Shown: in pieces, positions 1-9,158 of the stretch | Layout: each line of letters begins with the position of its first letter | How positions within the stretch are numbered: the first letter of the stretch is position 1 | Assembly: GCA_913055635.1 (NCBI GenBank) | Contig: CAJXLK010000007.1 | Coordinates: forward strand, 1 to 64,000 | From: an uncultured Bacteroidota bacterium | Lineage (GTDB): Bacteria > Bacteroidota > Bacteroidia > Bacteroidales > UBA12077 | Direction: 5' to 3' | Length of the DNA: 64,000 bases | The notes under the pieces: generated by a model | Databases searched by the model: none | What the model was told of the DNA's origin: nothing | The model's input: the letters and a program-made list of their open reading frames with translations, nothing else | Translations under genes and position numbers: made by a program

Positions 1-128
1 TGGTAGGCATGATCATCTGTCATGATGAAGATGATGTTGGGCGGCTGCTGTTCCTTCTCCTGCTTCTTCTTGGGATTACAGCTGGAGAGCAGCATGCTGA
101 ATACAAAAATGTAAAGTAAGCGGTTCAT
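1..128 (-). CDS. Lipoprotein sulfatase, N-terminal fragment (runs off window)
   Basis: Only the first 42 codons are present. They encode a lipoprotein signal (MNRLLYIFVFSMLLSSC) with a lipobox ending in Cys, a Lys/Glu/Gln-rich linker, and then PNIIFIMTDDHAY. That last stretch is the first strand and metal-binding Asp-Asp of the alkaline phosphatase/sulfatase fold (family S1 type). The catalytic Cys/Ser-x-Pro-x-Arg signature lies outside the window, so activity cannot be confirmed. It is last in the minus-strand PUL, about 290 bp after the ROK kinase gene, and would remove sulfate esters from the imported or surface-bound glycan in the periplasm or at the cell surface. The sulfatase call is firm at family level; the substrate is unknown. 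Confidence 0.75.
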   Translation of the reverse strand, partial: MNRLLYIFVFSMLLSSCNPKKKQEKEQQPPNIIFIMTDDHAY

Positions 129-419
129 GATAAAAGGTTTTAATGAAAAGATGGACAACGGGCAGCCAGAATGATGACTCATTCAGCGACAAATGAAACC
201 ACCCGGCCTTTAACGGAGTATATTCCAGGTGAGCCGTAATATAATTAAAATATCATCATGTAAAATATATAAAGCTTTTATAGACATCTCTGCTGTGTTT
301 GGCAGAAATTAGAAGAAAAGCCCATGAGCAAATGATCATTAAAATTTCAAAAGGGAATAATTATTTTCACATGTTAAAGTCCCATTTGGCCAAAAAATGA
401 AATACAAAAATTTTCATCC

Positions 420-1376
420 TCATTTACGCTTCTTCCACATCAGGGCAGCAGCTCCTAAAATCGCTCCATATTTTTCATTCAATTCGGAAGGTAATATAGA
501 GGCTTTTCCCTGGAAAATGTTCAGTGCATGCTGGTGAAAATATTTCCGGGTGGGGTAAAGGATTAAGTTGCCGCTTCGGGCAAGGCCTCCGTAAAGGAAA
601 ACAGCTTCAGGGCTGGTATAGGCAATTGAATCGGCAAGCTTGATACCAAGGTATTTGCCTGTGATTTCAAAGGCCTCTTTGGCTATCCGATCACCTCTTT
701 GGGCGGCATTAAAGATGTGCTCGGAGGTCATCTTACTATAGGACAGATCCCGCAACTCGCTGGTATCGTTTTTAGAAGCCATCAGCTCAAAAACCGTCCG
801 CTTGATACCCTGGGCCGATGCATAGGTCTCCAGGCACCCCCGGCGCCCACACCCACAGGTCCTGCCAACATCCTGGTATACAAAAGTATGGCCAATCTCC
901 CCGGCAAAGCCATCGTGGCCATATACCAGATCACCATTAACTACAATACCGCTGCCCAGTCCTGTGCCAAGGGTGATTAATATAAAATCCTTCATCTGCC
1001 GGGCACCACCAAACATCATCTCTCCCATGGCCGCCGCATTAGCGTCGTTGGTGAGCACAACAGGTACCTGTAACTGCTTTTCAAACATCTCCGCCATGGG
1101 CACCACTCCTTCCCATACCAGGTTAGGAGCCTGCTCAATGGTTCCATGAAAATAATTGCCGTTGGGGGCGCCAATGCCTATACCCTTAAAATCATAACCC
1201 TGATAATTTTTCAATACCTCTTGTATTTTTATGCTAAAGGCATGAACGAATCCCTGAGGTTTGGGATAATCTTTGGTGGGAAACCGTGACTCCATAAGCA
1301 CTTCACCCGTATCGTCGACTGCTCCGAAATGGCTGTTGGTCCCTCCAATATCAATGCCGATTGCTATTTCTCCCAT
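420..1376 (-). CDS. ROK-family sugar kinase (glucokinase-like)
   Basis: A 318-residue ROK protein. The N-terminal phosphate-binding loop is IGIDIGGTNSHFG. The catalytic region contains LTNDANAAAMGE, with the Asp that acts as general base, and the zinc-binding HxCxCGxxGC-type signature appears as GRTCGCGRRGCLE. ROK kinases of this length phosphorylate glucose, N-acetylglucosamine, N-acetylmannosamine, fructose or related hexoses with ATP in the cytoplasm. The gene begins 14 bp after the MFS permease stop, so the two are probably co-transcribed: the permease brings in the monosaccharide released by the PUL hydrolases and the kinase traps it. Exact sugar specificity cannot be read from these motifs. 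Confidence 0.88.
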   Translation of the reverse strand: MGEIAIGIDIGGTNSHFGAVDDTGEVLMESRFPTKDYPKPQGFVHAFSIKIQEVLKNYQGYDFKGIGIGAPNGNYFHGTIEQAPNLVWEGVVPMAEMFEKQLQVPVVLTNDANAAAMGEMMFGGARQMKDFILITLGTGLGSGIVVNGDLVYGHDGFAGEIGHTFVYQDVGRTCGCGRRGCLETYASAQGIKRTVFELMASKNDTSELRDLSYSKMTSEHIFNAAQRGDRIAKEAFEITGKYLGIKLADSIAYTSPEAVFLYGGLARSGNLILYPTRKYFHQHALNIFQGKASILPSELNEKYGAILGAAALMWKKRK

Positions 1377-1390
1377 AAAATCACCTATTT

Positions 1391-2632
1391 TTATTTACCG
1401 GTTTGAACATTAAAAATCGATAGTGCGGTAATGTACAATATACAAATCACTGGGATGAAGAAACTAACCAAAACCGACCACTGGTCAGCTACAAGCCCCA
1501 TCAACGGGGGAATAAACGCTCCCCCCACAATAGCTGTTACCATCAGTCCCGACAACTCGTTTGACCGATCGGGCATGCTGTCGATGGTAATTGAAAATAT
1601 CAATGGGAAGATATTGGCAAAACCCAGGCCAATCAACATGGCGCTGATAAAGCCAATCTGGGAAGCGCCTGCACCCCAACTGCTGCTTCCAATGAAAAGG
1701 CCCATTATACCGACAATGGCTACTACCACGGATATGCGGAAAAATGTTTTGGGCTTGATCCAGTTTAAAATAACTCCCCCCAGGAACCTTCCGGCCAACA
1801 GGGCCAGGTCAAAAAACAGCACCCCTGCCAGGCCTTCTTCTTTGATGTTGATGCCAAATTGTTCTTTTAAATAAATTGGCAAATTACTCCTCATGGCTAT
1901 TTCCGAACCCACATATACAAAAATGCCCAAAACCATCAGCAGTACATAAGGGTTTTTCAGAAGTCTCATGCTGGAACGGAAAGAGGCTTTGTTCTGTTTC
2001 TCCTCTTCCTGATTCTTAACCTTCATAGGAGCCACCCAAATAAGGGTCAGCAGGATGATCACACTATAAATGGGGAACAGCAGCTTCCAGTCGGCATCAA
2101 ACCAACGCACAGCTACCAATGGTATCACAGACGCAGAAAGGGTGCCAATGGCCTTTACAAATTGCCCGATCGACAGGTTCCTGGAATACATTCCTGGTTT
2201 GGAAACATCCCTGACAATAGGGTTCCCGGCCACCTGCAAAGTGGTATTGGCAAGCCCCAACAGCAAGATGGAAATCAAAATCAGAAAAAAGAATTGATAC
2301 ACATCACCCTGGGCTATGGTATCGACATCAACCGGATACACTCCAAATGTGGGCAGCATCAAACCAATGAATGCCACCGACATGCCCACGACCAGGATAA
2401 ATTTTTTGCCTTTTCTGTCCTGCATCAAGCCGATAGGGATAGAGAGAAGTCCAAAGAGTATGTATCCCGAAAAGGGGATCAACTGGGAGAGAAAGTTGCT
2501 GATTTGCAGGTCTTCCTTCACTATACCTGCCAGGGGTCCGGCTACATCACCAAAACCCATGACCATAAACACCAGGAAGATGGGCAATACTTTGGGGTTA
2601 ATTCCTTTGGGAGTATCTTGCTTTTGTGACAT
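1391..2632 (-). CDS. MFS sugar permease, FucP-like (glucose/galactose/fucose:H+ symporter family)
   Basis: A 413-residue protein with about twelve hydrophobic segments in an MFS arrangement. It resembles the FucP/GluP branch: N-terminal FLVFMVMGFGDVAGPLAGIVKED, a loop with GLMQDRKGKK (the MFS A-like motif between helices 2 and 3), and a C-terminal half ending in ITALSIFNVQTGK. Members of this branch import monosaccharides across the inner membrane by proton symport. It sits between the GH2 enzyme and the ROK kinase, as expected for the inner-membrane step of a PUL. A long inverted repeat lies in the 204-bp gap upstream (2669-2757). The family call is firm; the sugar is not determined. Confidence 0.85.
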   Translation of the reverse strand: MSQKQDTPKGINPKVLPIFLVFMVMGFGDVAGPLAGIVKEDLQISNFLSQLIPFSGYILFGLLSIPIGLMQDRKGKKFILVVGMSVAFIGLMLPTFGVYPVDVDTIAQGDVYQFFFLILISILLLGLANTTLQVAGNPIVRDVSKPGMYSRNLSIGQFVKAIGTLSASVIPLVAVRWFDADWKLLFPIYSVIILLTLIWVAPMKVKNQEEEKQNKASFRSSMRLLKNPYVLLMVLGIFVYVGSEIAMRSNLPIYLKEQFGINIKEEGLAGVLFFDLALLAGRFLGGVILNWIKPKTFFRISVVVAIVGIMGLFIGSSSWGAGASQIGFISAMLIGLGFANIFPLIFSITIDSMPDRSNELSGLMVTAIVGGAFIPPLMGLVADQWSVLVSFFIPVICILYITALSIFNVQTGK

Positions 2633-2668
2633 AAAGCGTTTGTTTATTTTTTAGCCATTATTTTAAAA

Positions 2669-2757
2669 GGGTTGACTTACAGCACACTGACAAGAATCGT
2701 CTCACACTATTGACATGACGGACATCAAACACCTTCTACACTGCTGTAAATCAACCC
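2669..2757. repeat. 16-bp inverted repeat with a 57-nt loop between GH2 and permease genes
   Basis: The left arm 2669-2684 (GGGTTGACTTACAGCA) is the reverse complement of the right arm 2742-2757 except for one C/T position that would be a G-U wobble in RNA. T-runs follow on both outer sides (2759-2765 on plus; TTTT on minus beyond 2669). It lies in the 204-bp gap inside the PUL. It could be a processing or stability structure, a weak terminator that lets the GH2 gene and the permease/kinase genes be expressed at different levels, or a small structured RNA. No known riboswitch is recognisable. Confidence 0.5.
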
Positions 2758-2836
2758 ATTTTTTTGTGTCTATTATACATTCAAAATCAAGGGAAAACTG
2801 CATTCCACGAACTCTCTTTCCTCCGTGAACAGGGTC

Positions 2837-5800
2837 CTAATCTATTTCAATCTCCTGCCTGTTTCCTGAATATCCTTCCAACAGAAGCCTGGGTTCTTCC
2901 CCGTGTAGATCTTTCCTGTTAAAAGTGATGCGTACCTGTTTGTCCTTTTCAGGTAAAAGGGTGAAATAGTTGTCTTCATAAAAAGCAGGAAGGATATTCT
3001 CTCCCGACTGAGCTCCCACCACTTTTAAGCGGTTAAAGAAAGCTATCTGACCGGAGGGATTGTCCAGCTCCACGTTCAAGGTAACCTGCTCCCCTGCCTG
3101 ATCCATCTCTGCCTGACCATCAAGGGCCACTGAGGGCATATCTTCCAGAGCCTTGTAGTTTTGCCCTTTTCGTGATCTCCAGTAGAAATTTTCTGAAAGC
3201 ACTTCCCCCTGGCGGGTAAGTTTCATCTTCACAAAATGAACCTGGGAAAGATCGGGATGATCAGATTTCTTGATATAATGGCAGAACTGATTGCTATAAG
3301 ACGGCAGGTCGACCTCAGAAGAATTGTGTGAGACCATCTGGCCATCCATATTGTAGATCCAGGTTTCGGCCTTTAAATTGTCCAGGGCCTTTTGAGTTAT
3401 GTTGACTGCAAAGACCTTTTGGTTGCTGGCATCCCATTGGATGTGAACCGGCCGGCAACCGTCCTGAGAGCCAAAATAAGCTGCAGTTGGTTCATAGAAA
3501 TAATCATAGGTTTGCCAGACCAGGCTTGGCCATACCGACTGACTCATCCAGATGATCAGCCCCCCTGAGTTGCCTTCTCCTGTTTTGGTACCCCACGACT
3601 CAAAGAGGGCCCGGTAATTGTTATAATTGACCAACTGGGACTTCTTACAAAATTCTTCGGCACTGGTGGCCTTTCCGTAACGCTGGTTGACAGCCTTCCG
3701 GTATGTTTCGGGGTGACCGTTGCCTCCGCCGAAATCATGCATTCCCCACATGTCACTGATGGGCCATAGGTCTTCTTCAGGCATCATCTTGCGCATACTT
3801 TCTATGGGAGGAACAGTGGGCATGCCCAATTCAGATAAAAAGCCTTCTTTCTCCTTAAAATACCAGTTGGGACTTTCCTGCAATGCCCATGGACCACTCG
3901 AAGTATTGGCCGGATAAGCCCTGGAATTGTTCACGTAAAGTCGTGTACCGTCGTGCTTCTCAGCCATATCAGAGAGTACTGTATCCAAATAGGCCTGTGT
4001 CAGTGTCTCATTTCTTCCGCACCATACAGCCACACTTGGGTGACTCCTGAGTTGCTTAATCTTATCCCTGGCATTGCGGAAGAAAAGAGCAGTATCCTTA
4101 GGGTTGGGACCGTCGGCCTGGTTGGCCAGCCAAAAATCATCCCAAACCATGATGCCATAGCGGTCGCAATACTCATAAAATTCTTCATGACCGGTTTGAC
4201 CTACCCAGTTGCGAATCATATTGAAATTCATGGCCGCATGAAGCCGGATCTTGGTTTTATAATCCTGTTCACTGGCGGAAACATGGATGTCGTTTGACCC
4301 CCAGTTTCCTCCCCGAAACATCACCTCTTCGCCGTTGACCAGGATCTGCAGGTTGTTGCCACCGGGGGCCCTGTAAGACAACTCCCGGATACCAAAATGG
4401 GTTGACTTTTGATCGGAAACACCCTGGCTATCTGTAATATACTCAAGATCCAGCTTATAAAGATGTGGTGCACCATATCCGTTGGGCCACCACAATTGAG
4501 GGTTATTCATCTGCAACTTTTCATATTGGTCGGGTGTCAATTGCACGGTCTTTTTCTCGTTGCCCTCAAGCCCTATTTCTTTCTCCACCTGGATCTCTCC
4601 AATGGTTCCTTTAAGGGTACCCGATACCGGCCGGGATGAATGATTGATCAGTTCTGTCTCAATGGTCAAATTGGCCCTTGAGGTATCCGGCAGCGGAAGG
4701 TCCGTTTTAACCCACGGATCCTTAATGGTTACATCTGCCGAAGCACGCAGGAAAACATCATTCCATATGCCTATATTGCGGCCGGGAACGGTGGGAACCC
4801 AGTCCCATCCCACGGAAAAATGAAATGTGGGGTTGTCCATTCCCAGCTTACCACCATTGGGATCGACACTGCTTAAATCCTGTACGGTAACCCTTCCGGG
4901 ATTTTCAACAGGATAAACCTTCACAGCCAGGCTGTTGGTACCTTCCCGTTTCACCAGGCCGGTCACATCCAACCTGTGCCTCAAAAAACACCTTTCAATC
5001 TGCTTAACAAACTGACCGTTCAGGTACACATCGGCCAGGTAATTGATGCCGTTGAAGTTCAGCCATATTTTCTCCTCTTGTTTCATCGAGGCGGGAAGGG
5101 TAAATTCCTTGCGATACCAGAACTTACTCTGGGTGATGAGCTCGGAGATATGGAGCTGATTGTCGCCGTAGGTGATATCTGGCACAGCGCCATTGGCCGT
5201 ATAAGTAGCCAGCACCGTACCGGGTACTACTGCATTAAGCCATTTTTTAGGGGTATAAGCATCATTGGCAAGTTGCTTTCCCGTTGAATCAACAAAAGCG
5301 GAATTCTGCAGCTTCCATCCTCCATCCAACGGGTAATTGCCGCTGGAGGTTAAACCGGAATTTTCCTGCGGTTTCATCTGCACCCTTTTACCATGGCCGT
5401 ATACTTCAAACTCCCAAACCGACGAGCTCCAAATGGTATTTTTCTTTTCGATATACAAGCGTACAAAACGCGCATCTACCGGGTCGAGTTGAATCACATC
5501 CCTGCCCCCGTCGCCATTGAGGGTTGAATACACGTCCTTCCAGTTCTCAGGATGAGAGTCTTCTGTGGATACCTGGATACGGTAATGTGTGCCATGGGCT
5601 TCATCCCAGTGAATCACCACTTTGTCTATCTCCTGTACTTTCCCCAGATCCACATAGAGCCAGTCAGGATGGGTCCAGCTGTTTCTCTCCGACTCCCAAC
5701 GGGTCGCCTCCACATTGCCATCGGTAGCCAGGTGGGCTGTGTGCATATGGTCGACCGCACTGGAGTGCCAGGCTTTGCGGTTCAAAGCCAGATTCTGATA

Positions 5801-5866
5801 GGTTTGAGCCCCCACCATGCTGGTGATCAAAATGAAGGCTATGCTTAAAATGGTTAGTTTTCTCAT
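2837..5866 (-). CDS. GH2 glycoside hydrolase with N-terminal discoidin-like domain (exo-beta-glucosaminidase/beta-mannosidase type)
   Basis: About 1009 residues from the ATG at 5866, which directly precedes a signal peptide (MRKLTILSIAFILITSMVGAQ). An upstream in-frame start at 5944 would put 26 polar residues before the signal and is less likely. Order: signal peptide; F5/8 type C (discoidin) carbohydrate-binding domain (about 20-160, LALNRKAWHSSAVD...FEVYGHGK); GH2 sugar-binding, Ig-like and TIM-barrel domains; C-terminal beta domains. AVWCGRNE gives the acid/base at about Glu620, and FLSELGMP the probable nucleophile at about Glu679, the pattern of the exo-beta-D-glucosaminidase/beta-mannosidase branch. 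It would act in the periplasm on non-reducing ends of PUL oligosaccharides. Exact specificity is open. Confidence 0.85.
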   Translation of the reverse strand: MRKLTILSIAFILITSMVGAQTYQNLALNRKAWHSSAVDHMHTAHLATDGNVEATRWESERNSWTHPDWLYVDLGKVQEIDKVVIHWDEAHGTHYRIQVSTEDSHPENWKDVYSTLNGDGGRDVIQLDPVDARFVRLYIEKKNTIWSSSVWEFEVYGHGKRVQMKPQENSGLTSSGNYPLDGGWKLQNSAFVDSTGKQLANDAYTPKKWLNAVVPGTVLATYTANGAVPDITYGDNQLHISELITQSKFWYRKEFTLPASMKQEEKIWLNFNGINYLADVYLNGQFVKQIERCFLRHRLDVTGLVKREGTNSLAVKVYPVENPGRVTVQDLSSVDPNGGKLGMDNPTFHFSVGWDWVPTVPGRNIGIWNDVFLRASADVTIKDPWVKTDLPLPDTSRANLTIETELINHSSRPVSGTLKGTIGEIQVEKEIGLEGNEKKTVQLTPDQYEKLQMNNPQLWWPNGYGAPHLYKLDLEYITDSQGVSDQKSTHFGIRELSYRAPGGNNLQILVNGEEVMFRGGNWGSNDIHVSASEQDYKTKIRLHAAMNFNMIRNWVGQTGHEEFYEYCDRYGIMVWDDFWLANQADGPNPKDTALFFRNARDKIKQLRSHPSVAVWCGRNETLTQAYLDTVLSDMAEKHDGTRLYVNNSRAYPANTSSGPWALQESPNWYFKEKEGFLSELGMPTVPPIESMRKMMPEEDLWPISDMWGMHDFGGGNGHPETYRKAVNQRYGKATSAEEFCKKSQLVNYNNYRALFESWGTKTGEGNSGGLIIWMSQSVWPSLVWQTYDYFYEPTAAYFGSQDGCRPVHIQWDASNQKVFAVNITQKALDNLKAETWIYNMDGQMVSHNSSEVDLPSYSNQFCHYIKKSDHPDLSQVHFVKMKLTRQGEVLSENFYWRSRKGQNYKALEDMPSVALDGQAEMDQAGEQVTLNVELDNPSGQIAFFNRLKVVGAQSGENILPAFYEDNYFTLLPEKDKQVRITFNRKDLHGEEPRLLLEGYSGNRQEIEID

Positions 5867-5973
5867 AAATGACTTGTTAATGGTTTCTGTCTTCGTAATC
5901 ATTTCTCTAAAAATCATCGACCCACAACCCACCTTGAATCTCAAACAAATGCAGGCCGTGGTTAATTTTGCGG

Positions 5974-7548
5974 TTATCTCTGATAACTGATACTGGTATA
6001 TACGGTTAAGCTCTGTCCGGGAATATTAATCCTTTCGCCTTCATCCAGGTCGAGCGATAAATCGGTCTTCTCAGGCATAGCAAACCCCTGATCATCGCGA
6101 TTTCCCTTAAACCTACTCCCTGTTTGGGATTCAAAATAGTATTTTTTCAATCCCTCCAGCTCCAGGCCTTCCTCGAACCTGAGCACCACATTATCATACC
6201 CGGAATAATTGGAATTCACTATCGCCAGGGTATAAAGATCGTTGTATTTTCCGGCCACAGCACGAAGGCCCTTTTTATCAGGTAACTCCACATCATACAC
6301 TTCCATTCCATCCGGGAAATAGCGGCACAACAAAGACATGGTATAAAACCAGGGTCTTTTCTGCTCATCTATAGCTCCTCTGGGGGCATCAGCGAAAACC
6401 TCATCACCCAGGATATTCCAGAACCCCCAACGTTTAAGCTTCCTGGCTGCATAGGAGTCCCCCGCCTCATAATCGGGACTGTTGTACATGGCATCATCCA
6501 TATTCCAGACAATGGCACCGGCATAACCTTCCAGCATCGCCTGGATGATGGCATCGGCCATGTCCACCCCATAAAAAGAATCATACACCATCATATTGCT
6601 GTCGTCGCTGGCATAAGGGTCGGCGTCTTCGCGCTGCTCGTTTTTCTCCTTAAGATCGCCATCCGCCTCGTTGTATTTAAAGCCTATCTCACTCACTACA
6701 ATTTGTTTACCCGAGGGAACAGCTTCCTGATAGGCATCCAACAGATTTCTAAACTCACCGCTTCGTACAAATTCCTGGCCCGGATAGGTATGGATGTCAT
6801 ACAAACCCACCTGTTCGCCCAGGTCTTGTTGTGTGCGATCCATCCAGTTAAGATATCCGTTGTCCCAGACAGCTATATCCGGACCAGTCAGGACGATGTC
6901 GTCGGCCAGGTTCTTCTTGCTCAGGCTGTCGGAGAATTCCTGCATCAAATCGCGCCAAAGTCGATAGTTGCCGTCTGTGGTCGACCAGTTGCCATTGGGC
7001 TCATTAACCATGTTGTAATACTCAATACAGGTGAAGCCATGGTCATTGATTAACCAGTTAAGATACTCTGCGGCCCATCCAACCCACTCGTGTTTAATAT
7101 CGGTAATGGTGTTGTTCAAATATTTATGTCCCCATTCTCCAAACAAAACCGTGATATCATTTTTCTGGCAGTACTCCAGAATGGGCAACAGCCGTTCGGG
7201 CTTGTACTGTTCATCGTAATATCCCTCCCCTGCATAGTTCCATCCGGCATCTATCATAATCCTTACAAACCGTGGTTTGAGAAAGTCAATCCGCCGGGTG
7301 AGCTTATTCCAGTCTTCCTGTGAGAAAAATTTTTGTCCCGTCCACTCCGGCAAAAGATCGTATCCACCCCATTGTGCACCATGTCCTATGAGCGAGGAGA
7401 CCACCACCTGGTTATTTTGTATAACAATCTCGGAGGTGGAAGGGGTGGTATTGTCTTTGGCTTCCTGTTCACAGCTGCCAGCCAAAATGAACAGCAGGGC
7501 AACAGCAAACAACACGGATATCCTGGTAAAGGAAATTTTAGAAATCAT
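5974..7548 (-). CDS. Clan GH-A glycoside hydrolase lipoprotein (GH39/GH5-like), copy 1
   Basis: 524 residues from the ATG at 7548, chosen because it leaves 1 nt after the upstream stop and opens a normal lipoprotein signal (ISVLFAVALLFILAGSC). The (beta/alpha)8 catalytic domain shows the two clan GH-A glutamates: acid/base in YYNMVNEPNG (about Glu183) and nucleophile in IVVSEIGFKYN. The C-terminal 100 or so residues form a beta-rich domain as in GH39 or GH5 enzymes. It is a clear paralogue of the next gene. As a probable outer-membrane lipoprotein it may cut the polysaccharide at the surface before SusCD import. I cannot assign the exact CAZy family from sequence alone. Confidence 0.75.
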   Translation of the reverse strand: MISKISFTRISVLFAVALLFILAGSCEQEAKDNTTPSTSEIVIQNNQVVVSSLIGHGAQWGGYDLLPEWTGQKFFSQEDWNKLTRRIDFLKPRFVRIMIDAGWNYAGEGYYDEQYKPERLLPILEYCQKNDITVLFGEWGHKYLNNTITDIKHEWVGWAAEYLNWLINDHGFTCIEYYNMVNEPNGNWSTTDGNYRLWRDLMQEFSDSLSKKNLADDIVLTGPDIAVWDNGYLNWMDRTQQDLGEQVGLYDIHTYPGQEFVRSGEFRNLLDAYQEAVPSGKQIVVSEIGFKYNEADGDLKEKNEQREDADPYASDDSNMMVYDSFYGVDMADAIIQAMLEGYAGAIVWNMDDAMYNSPDYEAGDSYAARKLKRWGFWNILGDEVFADAPRGAIDEQKRPWFYTMSLLCRYFPDGMEVYDVELPDKKGLRAVAGKYNDLYTLAIVNSNYSGYDNVVLRFEEGLELEGLKKYYFESQTGSRFKGNRDDQGFAMPEKTDLSLDLDEGERINIPGQSLTVYTSISYQR

Positions 7549-7549
7549 A

Positions 7550-9067
7550 TTATTCCATGTTTGTATAAACAACAAGACTCTCCGGTTCAATCACTTCCTG
7601 CAAACCAGTGGTCACATTTACACCCTTTTTTGCAGGCTTTAAAAATCCATCTTCACCGATGTTCATTTGATCTTTTTGATAGACATATTTCCGGGCCTTC
7701 TTCAGGGGAAAATCCTTTGTCTGAAAGTGCACTTCATGCCGGGCCTCTTTATCAGCATTTACCACTGCCAGCATATAGTTGCCGTCGTTCTCAACGGCCA
7801 CACTCCTCAGGCGATCGGCTCCTTCTACATGGGTCTGATAAATGGTGCTGCCGGGCTGCATATTTCTTGAAAGCAAAGACCAGGCATAAAACCATGGGCG
7901 GATCTTTTCCTTTTCAGCTCCGAAAAATTCCTTTCCCAGGATGTTCCAGAATCCCCACACCTTGAGTTTGTATTTGCTCTCCTTGGAGTGCATGGCATCA
8001 TCCATCATCCAGGCAACACACCCTGAATAACCCTGGTTGGCTACCTGCATCAGGGCATCGGCCATATCCACACCATAAAAATGATCGTATACAAACATGT
8101 TGGCATCTTTCTGCGATGCATATTTCTTGTTTTTGGCCCGACGAAGGTTTTCTTTCCTTAGCAGCGAATCCTTATCGTGGATGTACTTAAAACCAATCTC
8201 CCCAAGTATGATGGGTTGATCCTGGGGCCGCTTGCGGGCATATGCCCCAATAATGTCGGAATATTTGCCGCTGTTCACGGTATATTTAGAAGGATACGTG
8301 TGGATGTCCCATAAATCAATCATCGAACCCAGGCGGGTTTTGCAGCTGTCCATCCACCATGTTTCTTTGGTGTCCCAGATGGCAATATCCGGTGCTGCAA
8401 TGCCTACCTCATCGGTCAGGTCATTTTTTTTCATTTGTTGGTGAAAATATTCCACCGCACGGGCCCACAGGCTGTAACTTCCATTGGTGCTCGACCATTT
8501 GCCGTTGGGCTCGTTGACCAGGTTGTAATCTTCAATACAGGTAAAACCTTTTTCATGAACCAGAAAATCGAGGTACCTGGCCGCCAGTTGAAGGTTCTGC
8601 TTAAAGATGGTGTCTGCTTCGGGATCAACCATATTTCCACCCCAGTCGCCAAACATGACCCTTACATCATTTTCGTTACAATACTGCAGAATTTTTGAAA
8701 GCCCCTCAAGATTACGGTTGGGCTTATAGGTACCATTGCCCCCGTAATGAGTGCCTGCGCTTATCATCACACGGATAAACCCGGGTTGCATCATATCTAC
8801 CCTTTGGTAGAGCTTATCCCAGTCTTCCTGGTTTAAAGGTTTGTTCCAGTGTCCGTAAGCTTCAGGATAGGGGTCCCATTGGGCTCCATTTCCAAAATAA
8901 TCTTCACTGACCACCGAGGTGCCATCCACCCGGACTTCCGGCTGATTCTGGCATGCAGAGATCAAAACCACTGCAATAAACAAAGCAGCCACCTTCAGGG
9001 CCGGCCATACAAAGGGGGGGACTTTTTTCTTGGGTGAAGTCCCGGGATAAATATCATTTAAATGCAT
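7550..9067 (-). CDS. Clan GH-A glycoside hydrolase lipoprotein (GH39/GH5-like), copy 2
   Basis: 505 residues. The N-terminus is unusual, with about 20 polar and basic residues (MHLNDIYPGTSPKKK) before the hydrophobic segment and lipobox Cys39 (VVLISAC). The catalytic glutamates sit in DYNLVNEPNG and IILGEIGFKYI. Long shared blocks with the next gene downstream (GHGAQW/GNGAQW, FYGVDMADA, KVWGFWNILG/KRWGFWNILG, RPWFY) show tandem duplication followed by strong divergence. Both copies keep the catalytic pair, so both are probably active, perhaps on different linkages or on the same backbone with different decoration. It is translationally close-coupled (1-nt gap) to copy 1 and preceded by a hairpin at 9097-9142. 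Confidence 0.75.
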   Translation of the reverse strand: MHLNDIYPGTSPKKKVPPFVWPALKVAALFIAVVLISACQNQPEVRVDGTSVVSEDYFGNGAQWDPYPEAYGHWNKPLNQEDWDKLYQRVDMMQPGFIRVMISAGTHYGGNGTYKPNRNLEGLSKILQYCNENDVRVMFGDWGGNMVDPEADTIFKQNLQLAARYLDFLVHEKGFTCIEDYNLVNEPNGKWSSTNGSYSLWARAVEYFHQQMKKNDLTDEVGIAAPDIAIWDTKETWWMDSCKTRLGSMIDLWDIHTYPSKYTVNSGKYSDIIGAYARKRPQDQPIILGEIGFKYIHDKDSLLRKENLRRAKNKKYASQKDANMFVYDHFYGVDMADALMQVANQGYSGCVAWMMDDAMHSKESKYKLKVWGFWNILGKEFFGAEKEKIRPWFYAWSLLSRNMQPGSTIYQTHVEGADRLRSVAVENDGNYMLAVVNADKEARHEVHFQTKDFPLKKARKYVYQKDQMNIGEDGFLKPAKKGVNVTTGLQEVIEPESLVVYTNME

Positions 9068-9096
9068 AATGCTATAACCTTTTAATGAAGTGAGGG

Positions 9097-9142
9097 AATA
9101 AACAGGCAGGCATTTGAAAACTCAAATGCAAGCCTGTTTATT
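9097..9142. promoter_or_regulatory. Strong intercistronic hairpin between SGBP and GH-A genes
   Basis: AATAAACAGGC at 9097-9107 pairs with GCCTGTTTATT at 9132-9142. After a 3-nt internal mismatch, CATTTGA (9111-9117) pairs with TCAAATG (9122-9128) around a 4-nt loop, giving an 18-bp interrupted stem. It is in the 91-bp gap between the SusE-position lipoprotein and the first hydrolase. In the direction of transcription only a weak U-tract follows (TTTATTCCC). It may work as a partial terminator or RNA-stability element, so that susC/susD/SGBP transcripts exceed hydrolase transcripts. Confidence 0.6.
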
Positions 9143-9158
9143 AGAATGAAAGGGAAGC

